A DNA stretch of 5,934 nt from Rhodospirillales bacterium (GCA_026712885.1 JAPOPO010000278.1:1-5934); one strand, 5' to 3'; shown: positions 1 to 5,884, numbered from the stretch's first letter. Notes: generated from the sequence alone by a model not told the origin. Numbers and translations are program-made.

Positions 1-72
1 CAGCGAGACGACGGCGGCGTTCTCACCATGGCGGCGGGCGGAGAGGACGATGCCCGTATCGCTCCATTCCAT
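1..72 (-). CDS. recO: RecO, DNA repair/recombination mediator (N-terminal 24 codons only, runs off left edge)
   Basis: The minus strand opens with ATG at 72-70 and stays open to the window edge, giving 24 residues that start MEWSDTGIVLSARRHGEN. This matches the RecO OB-fold N-terminus, which typically reads Met-Glu-Trp-x-Asp-x-Gly-Ile-Val-Leu followed by an Arg-x-His-Gly-Glu motif (here residues 14-17 RHGE). RecO acts with RecR and RecF to load RecA onto single-stranded DNA coated by SSB. A purine-rich stretch GGGGGCAGG lies 3 nt or more before the start and may serve as ribosome-binding site. The gene diverges from the thiamin-precursor transport operon, and the two share an intergenic region of about 100 bp upstream of the riboswitch. 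The zinc-binding C-terminal part lies outside the window. The short length limits certainty, but the motif match is good. Confidence 0.8.
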   Translation of the reverse strand, partial: MEWSDTGIVLSARRHGENAAVVSL

Positions 73-90
73 CGCCTGCCCCCGGAATCG

Positions 91-105
91 GCGTCGGCGC
101 GACGC
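91..105. repeat. Short perfect inverted repeat in the recO leader
   Basis: GCGTCG (91-96) and CGACGC (100-105) form a perfect 6-bp inverted repeat around a 3-nt centre. It lies 18 bp upstream of the recO start and well upstream of the riboswitch. There is no T-run on either strand, so it is not a convincing intrinsic terminator. It could be an operator half-site pair or chance in GC-rich DNA; no function can be assigned. Confidence 0.25.
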
Positions 106-136
106 TAACCGAAACACTACCGCGCCTGCGGCGCCC

Positions 137-165
137 TTGCAACGCAGCGGCCGCTTCGCCACAAT
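137..165 (+). promoter_or_regulatory. Candidate sigma70-type promoter for the thiZXY operon
   Basis: TTGCAA (137-142) matches 4 of 6 bases of the -35 consensus and CACAAT (160-165) matches 4 of 6 of the -10 consensus, with an ideal 17-bp spacer. Transcription would then begin at about 171-173, immediately before the first paired nucleotides of the TPP aptamer, as expected for a riboswitch leader. Position supports the call more than sequence strength does. It is an inference by eye. Confidence 0.45.
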
Positions 166-171
166 CGAAAC

Positions 172-262
172 TGCTCTGGGGGAGCCGTACGCGGCTGAGA
201 GGTCGGAACAACTCCGACGACCCCTTGAACCTGATCCGGTTAGGACCGGCGTAGGAAACGAG
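172..262 (+). promoter_or_regulatory. TPP (THI-box) riboswitch
   Basis: The conserved THI-box elements occur in order. P2 pairs GGGG (178-181) with CCCC (221-224). P3 is GCCG (184-187) with CGGC (192-195), closed by a UACG tetraloop and followed by the invariant CTGAGA (195-200). An optional P3a stem pairs GTCGGA (202-207) with TCCGAC (213-218) around ACAAC. The pyrophosphate-side core reads ACCTGAT (229-235), then P5 pairs CCGGT (236-240) with ACCGG (245-249), then CGTAGGAA (250-257). The aptamer binds thiamin pyrophosphate and should switch the downstream transporter off when TPP is plentiful. P1 is weak by eye; the best pairing I find is CTC 174-176 with GAG 260-262. No terminator hairpin with a U-run follows, and the start codon lies only a few bases on, so control is probably at translation. 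Confidence 0.96.
253..256 (+). promoter_or_regulatory. thiZ ribosome-binding site inside the riboswitch
   Basis: AGGA at 253-256 is the only Shine-Dalgarno-like sequence before the GTG at 265 (8-nt spacing). It is part of the conserved GTAGGA block of the TPP aptamer. The in-frame TAG at 241-243 leaves GTG 265 as the only start candidate between that stop and the conserved ABC domain. Folding of the ligand-bound aptamer would therefore hide the ribosome-binding site directly. The occlusion mechanism is an inference. Confidence 0.65.
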
Positions 263-264
263 AC

Positions 265-1032
265 GTGACCCCGCCAGAAAACCTGCAAGCCGAGTCGCAC
301 CACGCCGTCCGCGTTGAAGGCGCTCGCTTTGGCTTCGAAGGCGCGCTGCTCTTCGACGGTCTGGAGCTTGCCCTGGAGCGGGGCCGCTGGACCTGCCTGC
401 TGGGGCCGAGCGGCGTGGGAAAGTCCAGCCTGCTGCGGGTCATCGCCGGCCTGGAGCGGCTCGAGTCCGGCAACCTGAGCGTCCTGGGCGGTGCGTCGGT
501 CGCCTACATGGCGCAGCAGGACCTGCTCATGCCGTGGCTCAGCGCGCTCGGAAACGTTTGCCTTGGTGCGCGCTTGCGCGGCGAGAAGCCCGACCACGAG
601 CGCGCGCTGGCACTGCTGGAGCGCGTGGGTTTGGGCGCCGAGGCCGACGCCCTGCCCCACATCCTCTCCGGCGGCATGCGCCAGCGCGTCGCGCTCGCCC
701 GCACGTTGATGGAAGACCGCCCAATCGTTCTCATGGACGAGCCCTTCTCCGCGCTCGACGCCATCACGCGGATGCGGCTGCAGGAGCTCGCCTCGGGTCT
801 CCTTGCCGGGCGCACGGTGCTGCTGGTCACCCACGACCCGCTGGAAGCGCTCCGGCTCGGAGAGCGCATCTACGTCATGGCCGGGCGCCCCGCCTCGCTG
901 CAGCTGGCCGCCGCGCCCGATGGCCCACCGCCCCGCAAGCCCGGCGACCGTTCCCTCCAGGCCCTGCACGCCGAGCTCCTGGAACAGCTCACGGCGGCCG
1001 ACGATGCCGGCGCACGCCTGCGCCCCCACTGA
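265..1032 (+). CDS. thiZ: ThiZ-type ABC transporter ATP-binding protein (thiamin precursor import)
   Basis: This is a 255-residue cytoplasmic ATPase that powers import with the ThiX-like permease and ThiY-like binding protein encoded next. All ABC motifs are present: Walker A GPSGVGKSS (47-55), Q-loop region AQQDLLMPWL (83-92), signature LSGGMRQRVALAR (134-146), Walker B IVLMDEP (154-160), D-loop SALD (162-165) and the H-loop histidine 190 (VTHD). Its closest general class is the nitrate/sulfonate/taurine (SsuB/TauB) group, to which ThiZ belongs. Assignment to thiamin rather than sulfonates rests on the TPP riboswitch directly upstream. The start is GTG; an in-frame TAG at 241-243 rules out an earlier one and no other plausible start precedes Walker A. 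The first 14 or so residues are a non-conserved lead. The gap to thiX is 15 bp. The exact substrate is inferred. Confidence 0.93.
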   Translation: MTPPENLQAESHHAVRVEGARFGFEGALLFDGLELALERGRWTCLLGPSGVGKSSLLRVIAGLERLESGNLSVLGGASVAYMAQQDLLMPWLSALGNVCLGARLRGEKPDHERALALLERVGLGAEADALPHILSGGMRQRVALARTLMEDRPIVLMDEPFSALDAITRMRLQELASGLLAGRTVLLVTHDPLEALRLGERIYVMAGRPASLQLAAAPDGPPPRKPGDRSLQALHAELLEQLTAADDAGARLRPH

Positions 1033-1047
1033 TGGCCAGAGCTCAGA

Positions 1048-1788
1048 ATGCGCGCCTTCAGGCTGACGACGATCTGCGGCCTCCTGGTCCTGGTCTGGCA
1101 GGCGGTGGTCTGGCTGGCCGATACGCCCCACTTCATCCTGCCGGGGCCGGCGCGGGTCGGCGTGACCTGGTGGGAACACGCGGGGCTGATCCTGGGTCAC
1201 GCCCAGACCACGCTGCTGGAGATCGCTCTCGGCCTCGTGCTCGGCACCCTGCTTGGCGTAATCAGCGCCCTGGTGCTCACGTACGTCAGGCCGGCGCGGC
1301 TCTGGCTGCTGCCGGTGCTGGTGGCATCCCAGGCGGTGCCGGTCTTCGCGCTGGCTCCGATCCTGGTGCTCTGGCTTGGCTACGGCATCGCGTCCAAGGT
1401 CGCGATGGCGACGCTCATCATATACTTCCCCGTGGCCGCGAACTTCTTCGACGGCCTCCGGCGCACCGAACCGGGCTGGCTCGACCTCGCCCGCGCCATG
1501 GGTGCGAGCCCGTGGCGGACCATGTGGCGCATCCGCGTGCCGTCGGCGCTGCCTGCGCTGGCCTCGGGCGTCCGTGTGGCGGCGGCGGTGGCGCCCATCG
1601 GCGCCGTCCTGGGCGGGCGGGTGGGATCGAGCGCGGGCCTCGGCTTCCTCATGCTGCACGCCAACGCGCGCATGCAGATCGACCTGATGTTCGCCGCGCT
1701 GCTCACTCTCGCGGTCTTCGCGGTGACGATCTACTTCATCATCGACCACGTGCTGCGCCGGACCCTTCATTGGCAGCCTGACACCTGA
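1048..1788 (+). CDS. thiX: ThiX-type ABC transporter permease (thiamin precursor import)
   Basis: A 246-residue inner-membrane permease of the BPD_transp_1 (SsuC/TauC/ThiX) family. Hydrophobic segments lie at about 9-24, 55-78, 86-110, 117-134, 170-195 and 217-237, consistent with six helices. The family landmark FILPGPARV sits at 29-37. The cytoplasmic EAA loop that docks the ATPase spans about 141-169, with the core DLARAMGASPW (146-156) and a following Arg-Ile-Arg-Val-Pro. The Gly twelve positions before the end of the loop (152) is conserved. The ATG at 1048 gives an N-terminus of normal length. It has only a weak Shine-Dalgarno (AGAG), so translation may depend on coupling from thiZ 15 bp upstream. 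Substrate is inferred from the riboswitch and from thiY. A related sulfonate-type role would be the alternative if the riboswitch were ignored. Confidence 0.92.
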   Translation: MRAFRLTTICGLLVLVWQAVVWLADTPHFILPGPARVGVTWWEHAGLILGHAQTTLLEIALGLVLGTLLGVISALVLTYVRPARLWLLPVLVASQAVPVFALAPILVLWLGYGIASKVAMATLIIYFPVAANFFDGLRRTEPGWLDLARAMGASPWRTMWRIRVPSALPALASGVRVAAAVAPIGAVLGGRVGSSAGLGFLMLHANARMQIDLMFAALLTLAVFAVTIYFIIDHVLRRTLHWQPDT

Positions 1789-1811
1789 ATTAGCGACAGG
1801 GAGGACGACAA

Positions 1812-2771
1812 ATGCGGACCATGACGAAAACACTTCTGGCGGCAGTCGCCTTGTGCCTGGCGGCGGCCCTGATAGCGCCCAAACCCTCCGACGCGGCCGA
1901 GAAGCTGACCCTCTTGCTCGACTGGTTCATCAATCCCGACCACGCACCCCTCTTCGTGGCGCTTGAGCAGGGTTATTTCGCGGAGGCGGGCCTGGAGGTC
2001 GAACTCATCGCGCCGGCAGATCCCAACGACCCGCCCAAGCTGGTGGCCGCCGAACAGGCGGATCTCGCCGTCTCCTACCAGCCGCAGCTTCACCTCCAGG
2101 TGGCCGAAGGGCTGCCGCTGGTGCGGATCGCGACGCTCGTGGCGACGCCGCTCAACACGCTGCTGGTGCTCGCCGACGGCCCGATCCAGTCGATCGCGGA
2201 CCTCAAGGGCCGCACGGTCGGCTACTCAGTGGGCGGCTTCGAGGACGCACTTCTCGGCGCCATGCTGGAGCGCCACGGCCTGAGCATCGAGGACGTGACG
2301 CTGGTCAACGTCAACTTCTCGCTGTCGCCCTCGATCCTCTCCGGCCAGGTCGATGCCGTCATCGGCGCCTACCGCAACTTCGAGCTCAACCAGATGGATA
2401 TCGAGGGCCATCCGGGCCGCGCCTTCTATATCGAGGAGGAGGGCGTACCCCCCTATGACGAGCTCATCGTCGTCGCCCACACCGACCGGCAGGGCGACCC
2501 GGCGCTTCGCAATTTCGTCGACGCGCTGGAGCGCGGCGTCCAATTCCTCATCAACCACCCGGACGAGTCGTGGCAGCTCTTCCTGCGTGGCCGGGAGGAG
2601 CTCGACGACGAGCTCAACAAGCGCGCCTGGCGCGACACGCTGCCGCGCTTCGCACTCCGGCCCGCGGCGCTCGACACCGCACGCTACGAGCGTTTCGCCG
2701 CCTTCCTCCAGGCCCAGGGGCTGATCCCCGAAGCGCTGCCCGCCTCGGCCTACGCGGTGGAGCTCGATTAG
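1812..2771 (+). CDS. thiY: ThiY-type periplasmic substrate-binding protein (NMT1/THI5-like)
   Basis: A 319-residue periplasmic binding protein. An N-terminal signal sequence has Lys6, a hydrophobic core at 8-22 and a likely signal peptidase I site after SDAA (26-29). There is no proper lipobox before Cys15. The mature start LTLLLDWFINPDHAPLF (32-48) is the hallmark of the NMT1/THI5-like family, and is followed by EQGYFAEAGLEVEL. Later landmarks are the ADLAVSYQPQ segment, DLKGRTVGYSVGG and GAYRNFELNQ. Characterised ThiY proteins bind formyl-aminopyrimidine or HMP-type thiamin precursors. The yeast THI5 Cys-rich catalytic motif is absent, so it is a transporter component and not an HMP-P synthase. 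A strong Shine-Dalgarno AGGGAGGA (1798-1805) with 6-nt spacing supports ATG 1812; ATG 1821 is a weaker alternative. Its stop overlaps the convergent cofD stop by 4 bp. Confidence 0.93.
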   Translation: MRTMTKTLLAAVALCLAAALIAPKPSDAAEKLTLLLDWFINPDHAPLFVALEQGYFAEAGLEVELIAPADPNDPPKLVAAEQADLAVSYQPQLHLQVAEGLPLVRIATLVATPLNTLLVLADGPIQSIADLKGRTVGYSVGGFEDALLGAMLERHGLSIEDVTLVNVNFSLSPSILSGQVDAVIGAYRNFELNQMDIEGHPGRAFYIEEEGVPPYDELIVVAHTDRQGDPALRNFVDALERGVQFLINHPDESWQLFLRGREELDDELNKRAWRDTLPRFALRPAALDTARYERFAAFLQAQGLIPEALPASAYAVELD

Positions 2772-3739
2772 CCCGCCGCGCCGATTCTCTCTGCGAACGC
2801 GAGCACCGCGCGGGCGAGGGCCTGCTTGTCGGCGCGTGCGGTCATCATCGTGGCCGTGACCTCTACCACGACGCCGGTGGCGGCGATCACGGCAGCTGCG
2901 TCCCGGTCGGCTTCGTCGAGCACGAAGCCATCGATCAGCCCGGCATAGTGCTCGGCGATCGCGGCGGCGCTCGGCGCAACGCCGCGCTCCGCCATCATCT
3001 TCGCGGTCGGCCCCTTGACTGCCTGCCCCCCGATGATCGGGGAGATCGCAACCACCGGTGCCTCGCAAGCCGTGAGGGCCGCACGCACGCCGGGGACCGC
3101 CAGGATCGGATCGATGCTGATGTAGGGGTTCGACGGACAGATGATGACAGCCCCAAGATCGGGCGCCGCCAGCGCATCGAGGAAGCCAGCCGAGGGCCGC
3201 GCCTGCGCCGCCCCTTCGTGGCGAAATCCGAGTACGCGGGGACGGCAGCGCTCGCGGACGAAGTAGTGCTGGAAGGCGAGCGGCCCTTCTTCCGTCTCGA
3301 CGATGGTGGGCACCGGGTCGTCGCTCATGGGCACGATATGCGCCCGGACGCCGAACCTCGCGCGCAATTCAGATGTGACCGCGCTCAGGCTCTCGCCGGC
3401 CCTCAGCCGACGGGAGCGCTCCACATGCATGGCGAGATCCTTGTCACCGAGGAAGAACCAGGTCTCGCCGCCGAGCGCGCCGAGCGCCTCCATGAAGGCG
3501 CCGCTCTCCCCTGCCCGTCCCCAGCCGGTCTCCGAGTTCGCGAGCCCGGCGAGGGTATAGGTGAGCGTGTCGATATCGGGGCAGACCTTGAGCCCGAGAT
3601 GCTCGAAGTCGTCGCCAGTGTTGGCGACGACCGTGAGGCGGCCGGGGTCCTCCAGCACGTCGCAGAGGCCGAGCGCTAGCTTGGCGCCGCCGACGCCGCC
3701 GGAGAGCGCCACGTAGCTGACGCTAGCGGAAGAGGTCAT
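2768..3739 (-). CDS. cofD: CofD/FbiA, 2-phospho-L-lactate (or PEP) transferase of F420 biosynthesis
   Basis: A 323-residue enzyme of usual family length. CofD joins the phospholactyl or enolpyruvyl moiety from its GDP- or GMP-linked donor (LPPG or EPPG) to the deazaflavin Fo, giving F420-0 or dehydro-F420-0. Landmarks are the N-terminal nucleotide-binding loop GGVGGAKL (14-21), NTGDD (40-44), VCPDIDT (52-58), FLGDKDLAMH (96-105), MSDDPVPT (138-145), CPSNPYISIDPIL (201-213) and SPIIGGQAVKGPTAKMM (233-249). These are the Fo/donor-binding and metal-site regions of the family. ATG 3739 is chosen because it lies 13 residues before GGVGG and follows a GAGG-like sequence; it overlaps the cofE end by 17 bp. 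The donor (phospholactate, PEP or phosphoglycerate type) cannot be read from the sequence. The gene is last in the operon, and its TAA overlaps the thiY TAG. Confidence 0.95.
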   Translation of the reverse strand: MTSSASVSYVALSGGVGGAKLALGLCDVLEDPGRLTVVANTGDDFEHLGLKVCPDIDTLTYTLAGLANSETGWGRAGESGAFMEALGALGGETWFFLGDKDLAMHVERSRRLRAGESLSAVTSELRARFGVRAHIVPMSDDPVPTIVETEEGPLAFQHYFVRERCRPRVLGFRHEGAAQARPSAGFLDALAAPDLGAVIICPSNPYISIDPILAVPGVRAALTACEAPVVAISPIIGGQAVKGPTAKMMAERGVAPSAAAIAEHYAGLIDGFVLDEADRDAAAVIAATGVVVEVTATMMTARADKQALARAVLAFAERIGAAG

Positions 3740-4508
3740 CGGCCTCGGCGCGGATGAGCGCGGCGCCGTCGTTGCCGGGACCGGCAGCGGCGAGCCCGCG
3801 CACCACGACAACGGGCATGCCCTCGTCGGCTTCGCCCTGAAGCAGCGAGGCGGCAGCGGCGAGCTCGTCCGCCAGCCCCACCTGAGTCACTTCGAGAGGC
3901 CGGCCGAAGAGATCGTCGCGCCCCCGGAGGTCGAGCAGGGACGGCAGGCCGGCAGCACCCAGCGCGAGGCCCACGGTGCCCACCCGCCAGGCGCGGCCGA
4001 CGCTGTCGTTCACGATGACGGCGCAATCGACTCCGAGCCGCTCGCGCAGTCCCTCGCGCAGGCGCTGCGCGCTGCCGTCGGGATCGCGGGGCAGCAGCAG
4101 CACCCGCTCGTCCGCGCCCGCCGGCTCCACGTTGGAGTTGTCGATGCCGGCGTTCGCCATGACGAAGCCCAGCCGGTGTTCGACGATGATCACGCCGGGG
4201 CGGTGACGCACGACCCGCCGCGACTCGCTCAGGATGAGCTCGACCATGCGCGGGTCCTTGTCCGTGCGCGCGGCCAGCTCTCGCGCCTTGGCACCGGGCT
4301 CGACGGCGGCCAGGTTGGCGTAGCGCCCCTCGCTCTTGGACACGATTTTCTGGGCGACCACGAGGACATCGCCGTCGGACGCGGCCTCGCCGGCGCGGAC
4401 GAAACCGTCTGCGATCAAGGTCGCGAGATCGTCGCCGGGCTGGACCATGGGAATGCCCGGCAACGCGAAGAGCGAGAGAGCGCGAGGGCGCGGTGGTCGT
4501 GGGTTCAT
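3723..4508 (-). CDS. cofE: CofE, coenzyme F420-0:L-glutamate ligase (stand-alone)
   Basis: A 261-residue GTP-dependent ligase that adds the gamma-linked glutamate tail to F420-0 in the cytoplasm. Family landmarks are GIPMVQPGDDL (18-28), DVLVVAQKIVSKSEGR (47-62), MANAGIDNSNV (117-127), LLLPRDPDGSA (137-147), the metal and nucleotide site NDSVGRAWRVGT (167-178), and a C-terminal GRDDLFGRPLEVTQVGLAD region. It has the size of archaeal CofE and lacks the C-terminal FMN-binding nitroreductase-like domain of mycobacterial FbiB. The ATG at 4508-4506 overlaps the stop of the upstream PPOX gene as ATGA, which suggests translational coupling. No clear Shine-Dalgarno was seen. The cofD start lies inside its 3' end. 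Identity is sure; whether it adds one or many glutamates is unknown. Confidence 0.95.
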   Translation of the reverse strand: MNPRPPRPRALSLFALPGIPMVQPGDDLATLIADGFVRAGEAASDGDVLVVAQKIVSKSEGRYANLAAVEPGAKARELAARTDKDPRMVELILSESRRVVRHRPGVIIVEHRLGFVMANAGIDNSNVEPAGADERVLLLPRDPDGSAQRLREGLRERLGVDCAVIVNDSVGRAWRVGTVGLALGAAGLPSLLDLRGRDDLFGRPLEVTQVGLADELAAAASLLQGEADEGMPVVVVRGLAAAGPGNDGAALIRAEADDLFR

Positions 4509-4990
4509 CGTGGCGCGCCGCTGCCGCCAGTCGCGTCGCACGCGCCACCGACCCCGGCACCGCTCCAACTGGTCACCCGCTCGATCCTGATCGCGATCAC
4601 GGGGAGCGGCGCCAGGTCCATCGCGCGGTACTGCGGATACTTGGCACGGAGGAGCCGCTGCGCGTCGTCGTGCTCGACGCCGCCTTCCAGAATCTCCGCG
4701 CGGCCGCGCACCATGACCCAGTGGAGTCGAGACCAGTCGTCATCGTCGTAGAGATCGGCGGTCAGCGCGACGTGCGGGTTTTCGACGATGTTGCGGAGGC
4801 GCTTGAGCGGCTTCCCGCTCTTGGGCTTGCGATCGATCGTCACGTAAAGGGAATCGCCCGCAACGGCGAAGCAGACCGGCCCGACATTGGGGATGCCCGC
4901 TCCGTCCACCGTCGCAAGGTGCGCCACCCGCCGCTCCTCCAGGAAGGCGCGCTCGCCCTCCCCGAGGACGGCCGTCTTGCCCCCGCCCAT
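4505..4990 (-). CDS. PPOX-class split-barrel protein, Rv0121-like, probable F420- or flavin-dependent
   Basis: A 161-residue protein of the pyridoxamine 5'-phosphate oxidase-like FMN-binding split-barrel fold. It most resembles the Rv0121 family of probable F420-binding enzymes. Landmarks are VAHLATVDGAGIPNVGPVCF (22-41), IDRKPKSGKPLKRLRNI (52-68, the basic cofactor-phosphate side) and DDDDWSRLHWVMVRGRAEIL (82-101). The C-terminal 20 or so residues are Gly/Ala-rich and look non-conserved. The substrate is unknown; relatives bind F420 or FMN and reduce varied compounds. It starts 21 bp after the LLM stop, in the same frame, with no evident Shine-Dalgarno. It ends in an ATGA overlap with cofE. 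Being next to cofE and cofD favours F420 over FMN as cofactor, but that is an inference. Confidence 0.85.
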   Translation of the reverse strand: MGGGKTAVLGEGERAFLEERRVAHLATVDGAGIPNVGPVCFAVAGDSLYVTIDRKPKSGKPLKRLRNIVENPHVALTADLYDDDDWSRLHWVMVRGRAEILEGGVEHDDAQRLLRAKYPQYRAMDLAPLPVIAIRIERVTSWSGAGVGGACDATGGSGAPR

Positions 4991-5011
4991 GCCGCGACAG
5001 CGCCGCCGGGC

Positions 5012-5878
5012 TCAGATGTCCGCGAGTGCCGTCTTGACCCGCTCGATCACCTCGATATGGGCACCCGGCGAGGTGAGACCCGAGTTCATCGTGTTGACCG
5101 AGTAGTGTGTGGCGCCAAGCTTCTTCCAGTCTGCTGCGTGCGCCCGCCACTGCTCGGGCGTCTTGTCCAGCACGTCAAGCCAGGTTTCGATCCCGACCTC
5201 GCCGGGATCCCGGCCGGCCTCACGGATATAGCCCCGGAACTTCTCGACCTCGGCCGCGCCTTCATCGTCCGGCGCGAGGAGCGGGAACCAGCCGTCGCCG
5301 ATCCGAGCGGTACGCCGGAGCACGGCATCGGCATGGCCGCCGAACCAGATGGGGATGGGCTGCTGAACCGGCAACGGGTTGAGACCAGCATCGGTGATGC
5401 TATGGTCCTGCCCCTCGAAGGTGATGAGTTCGTTGGTCCAGAGCAGGCGCATGACCTCGATCTGCTCCTCGATGCGCCGCGCGCGGTCCCCGAAATCCAT
5501 GCCGAGGGCTTCGTATTCCACGTGGTTCCAGCCGATCGCCACGCCCAATCGGAGCCTGCCGCCGCACAGCACGTCGAGCGCCGCCGCCTGCTTCGCCACC
5601 AGCGCGGTCTGACGCTGCGGCAGGATTATGATGCCGGTGACGAACTCGAGCTGCTGGGTGACAGCAGCCAGGAACCCGAACAACACGAAGGGTTCATGAA
5701 ACGCGTCGGTGTGCTTGTAAGGGCCCCTGAGCTCGTGAGTGGCCGCGTTGCCGCCGAGCACGTGATCGAAGGCGAGAACATGCTCGTACCCCAGCGCCTC
5801 GGCCGCCTGCCCGTAGTCGCGAACGACTGCGGGATCGTTGCCGATCTCGGTCTGTGGAAAAACGACGCCAAGCTGCAT
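5012..5878 (-). CDS. LLM-class F420-dependent oxidoreductase, Rv2161c-like
   Basis: A 288-residue TIM-barrel enzyme of the luciferase-like monooxygenase superfamily, closest to the Rv2161c group of probable F420-dependent oxidoreductases. Landmarks are LGVVFPQTEIG (3-13), LAFDHVLGG (35-43), TGIIILPQR (81-89), the segment GGRLRLGVAIGWNHVEYEALG (106-126), MDFGDRARRIEEQ (127-139) and IPIWFGGHADAVLRRTARIGDGW (175-197), which line the cofactor phosphate and ring pockets in the family. The substrate is unknown. ATG 5878 is chosen over the upstream in-frame GTG at 5932 because an excellent GAGGGAGG (5885-5892) sits 6 nt before it and family homology begins here. It is probably the first gene, or an early one, of the LLM-PPOX-cofE-cofD operon; what precedes it lies beyond the window. 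FMN use remains possible. Confidence 0.9.
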   Translation of the reverse strand: MQLGVVFPQTEIGNDPAVVRDYGQAAEALGYEHVLAFDHVLGGNAATHELRGPYKHTDAFHEPFVLFGFLAAVTQQLEFVTGIIILPQRQTALVAKQAAALDVLCGGRLRLGVAIGWNHVEYEALGMDFGDRARRIEEQIEVMRLLWTNELITFEGQDHSITDAGLNPLPVQQPIPIWFGGHADAVLRRTARIGDGWFPLLAPDDEGAAEVEKFRGYIREAGRDPGEVGIETWLDVLDKTPEQWRAHAADWKKLGATHYSVNTMNSGLTSPGAHIEVIERVKTALADI

Positions 5879-5884
5879 TCGGGG

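Noticed and set aside
1..108. Plus-strand open frame from the left edge to TAA at 106-108 as an upstream gene tail
   Set aside because: The product shows no family pattern, and the opposite strand carries a good RecO N-terminus over the same bases.
534..1781. A long plus-strand open frame (about 415 codons) across thiZ and thiX
   Set aside because: It lies in another frame over two genes with full ABC motifs, and its product is an Arg/Ala/Gly/Pro-rich string typical of an out-of-frame reading in GC-rich DNA.
2771..2815. GCCCGC / GCGGGC inverted repeat near the convergent junction as a terminator
   Set aside because: A 6-bp stem with a loop of about 33 nt and no T-run is not credible as an intrinsic terminator.
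2226..3068. Minus-strand open frame (280 codons) antisense to the end of thiY
   Set aside because: It is antisense to thiY and in a shifted frame over cofD, with low-complexity Arg/Gly/Asp content and no motif.
2570..3679. A long plus-strand open frame (about 369 codons) opposite cofD
   Set aside because: It is antisense to a complete, well-conserved cofD and shows no recognisable domain.
3736..4560. Minus-strand open frame of 274 codons overlapping cofE
   Set aside because: It is a shifted frame of cofE; the real frame carries every CofE motif.
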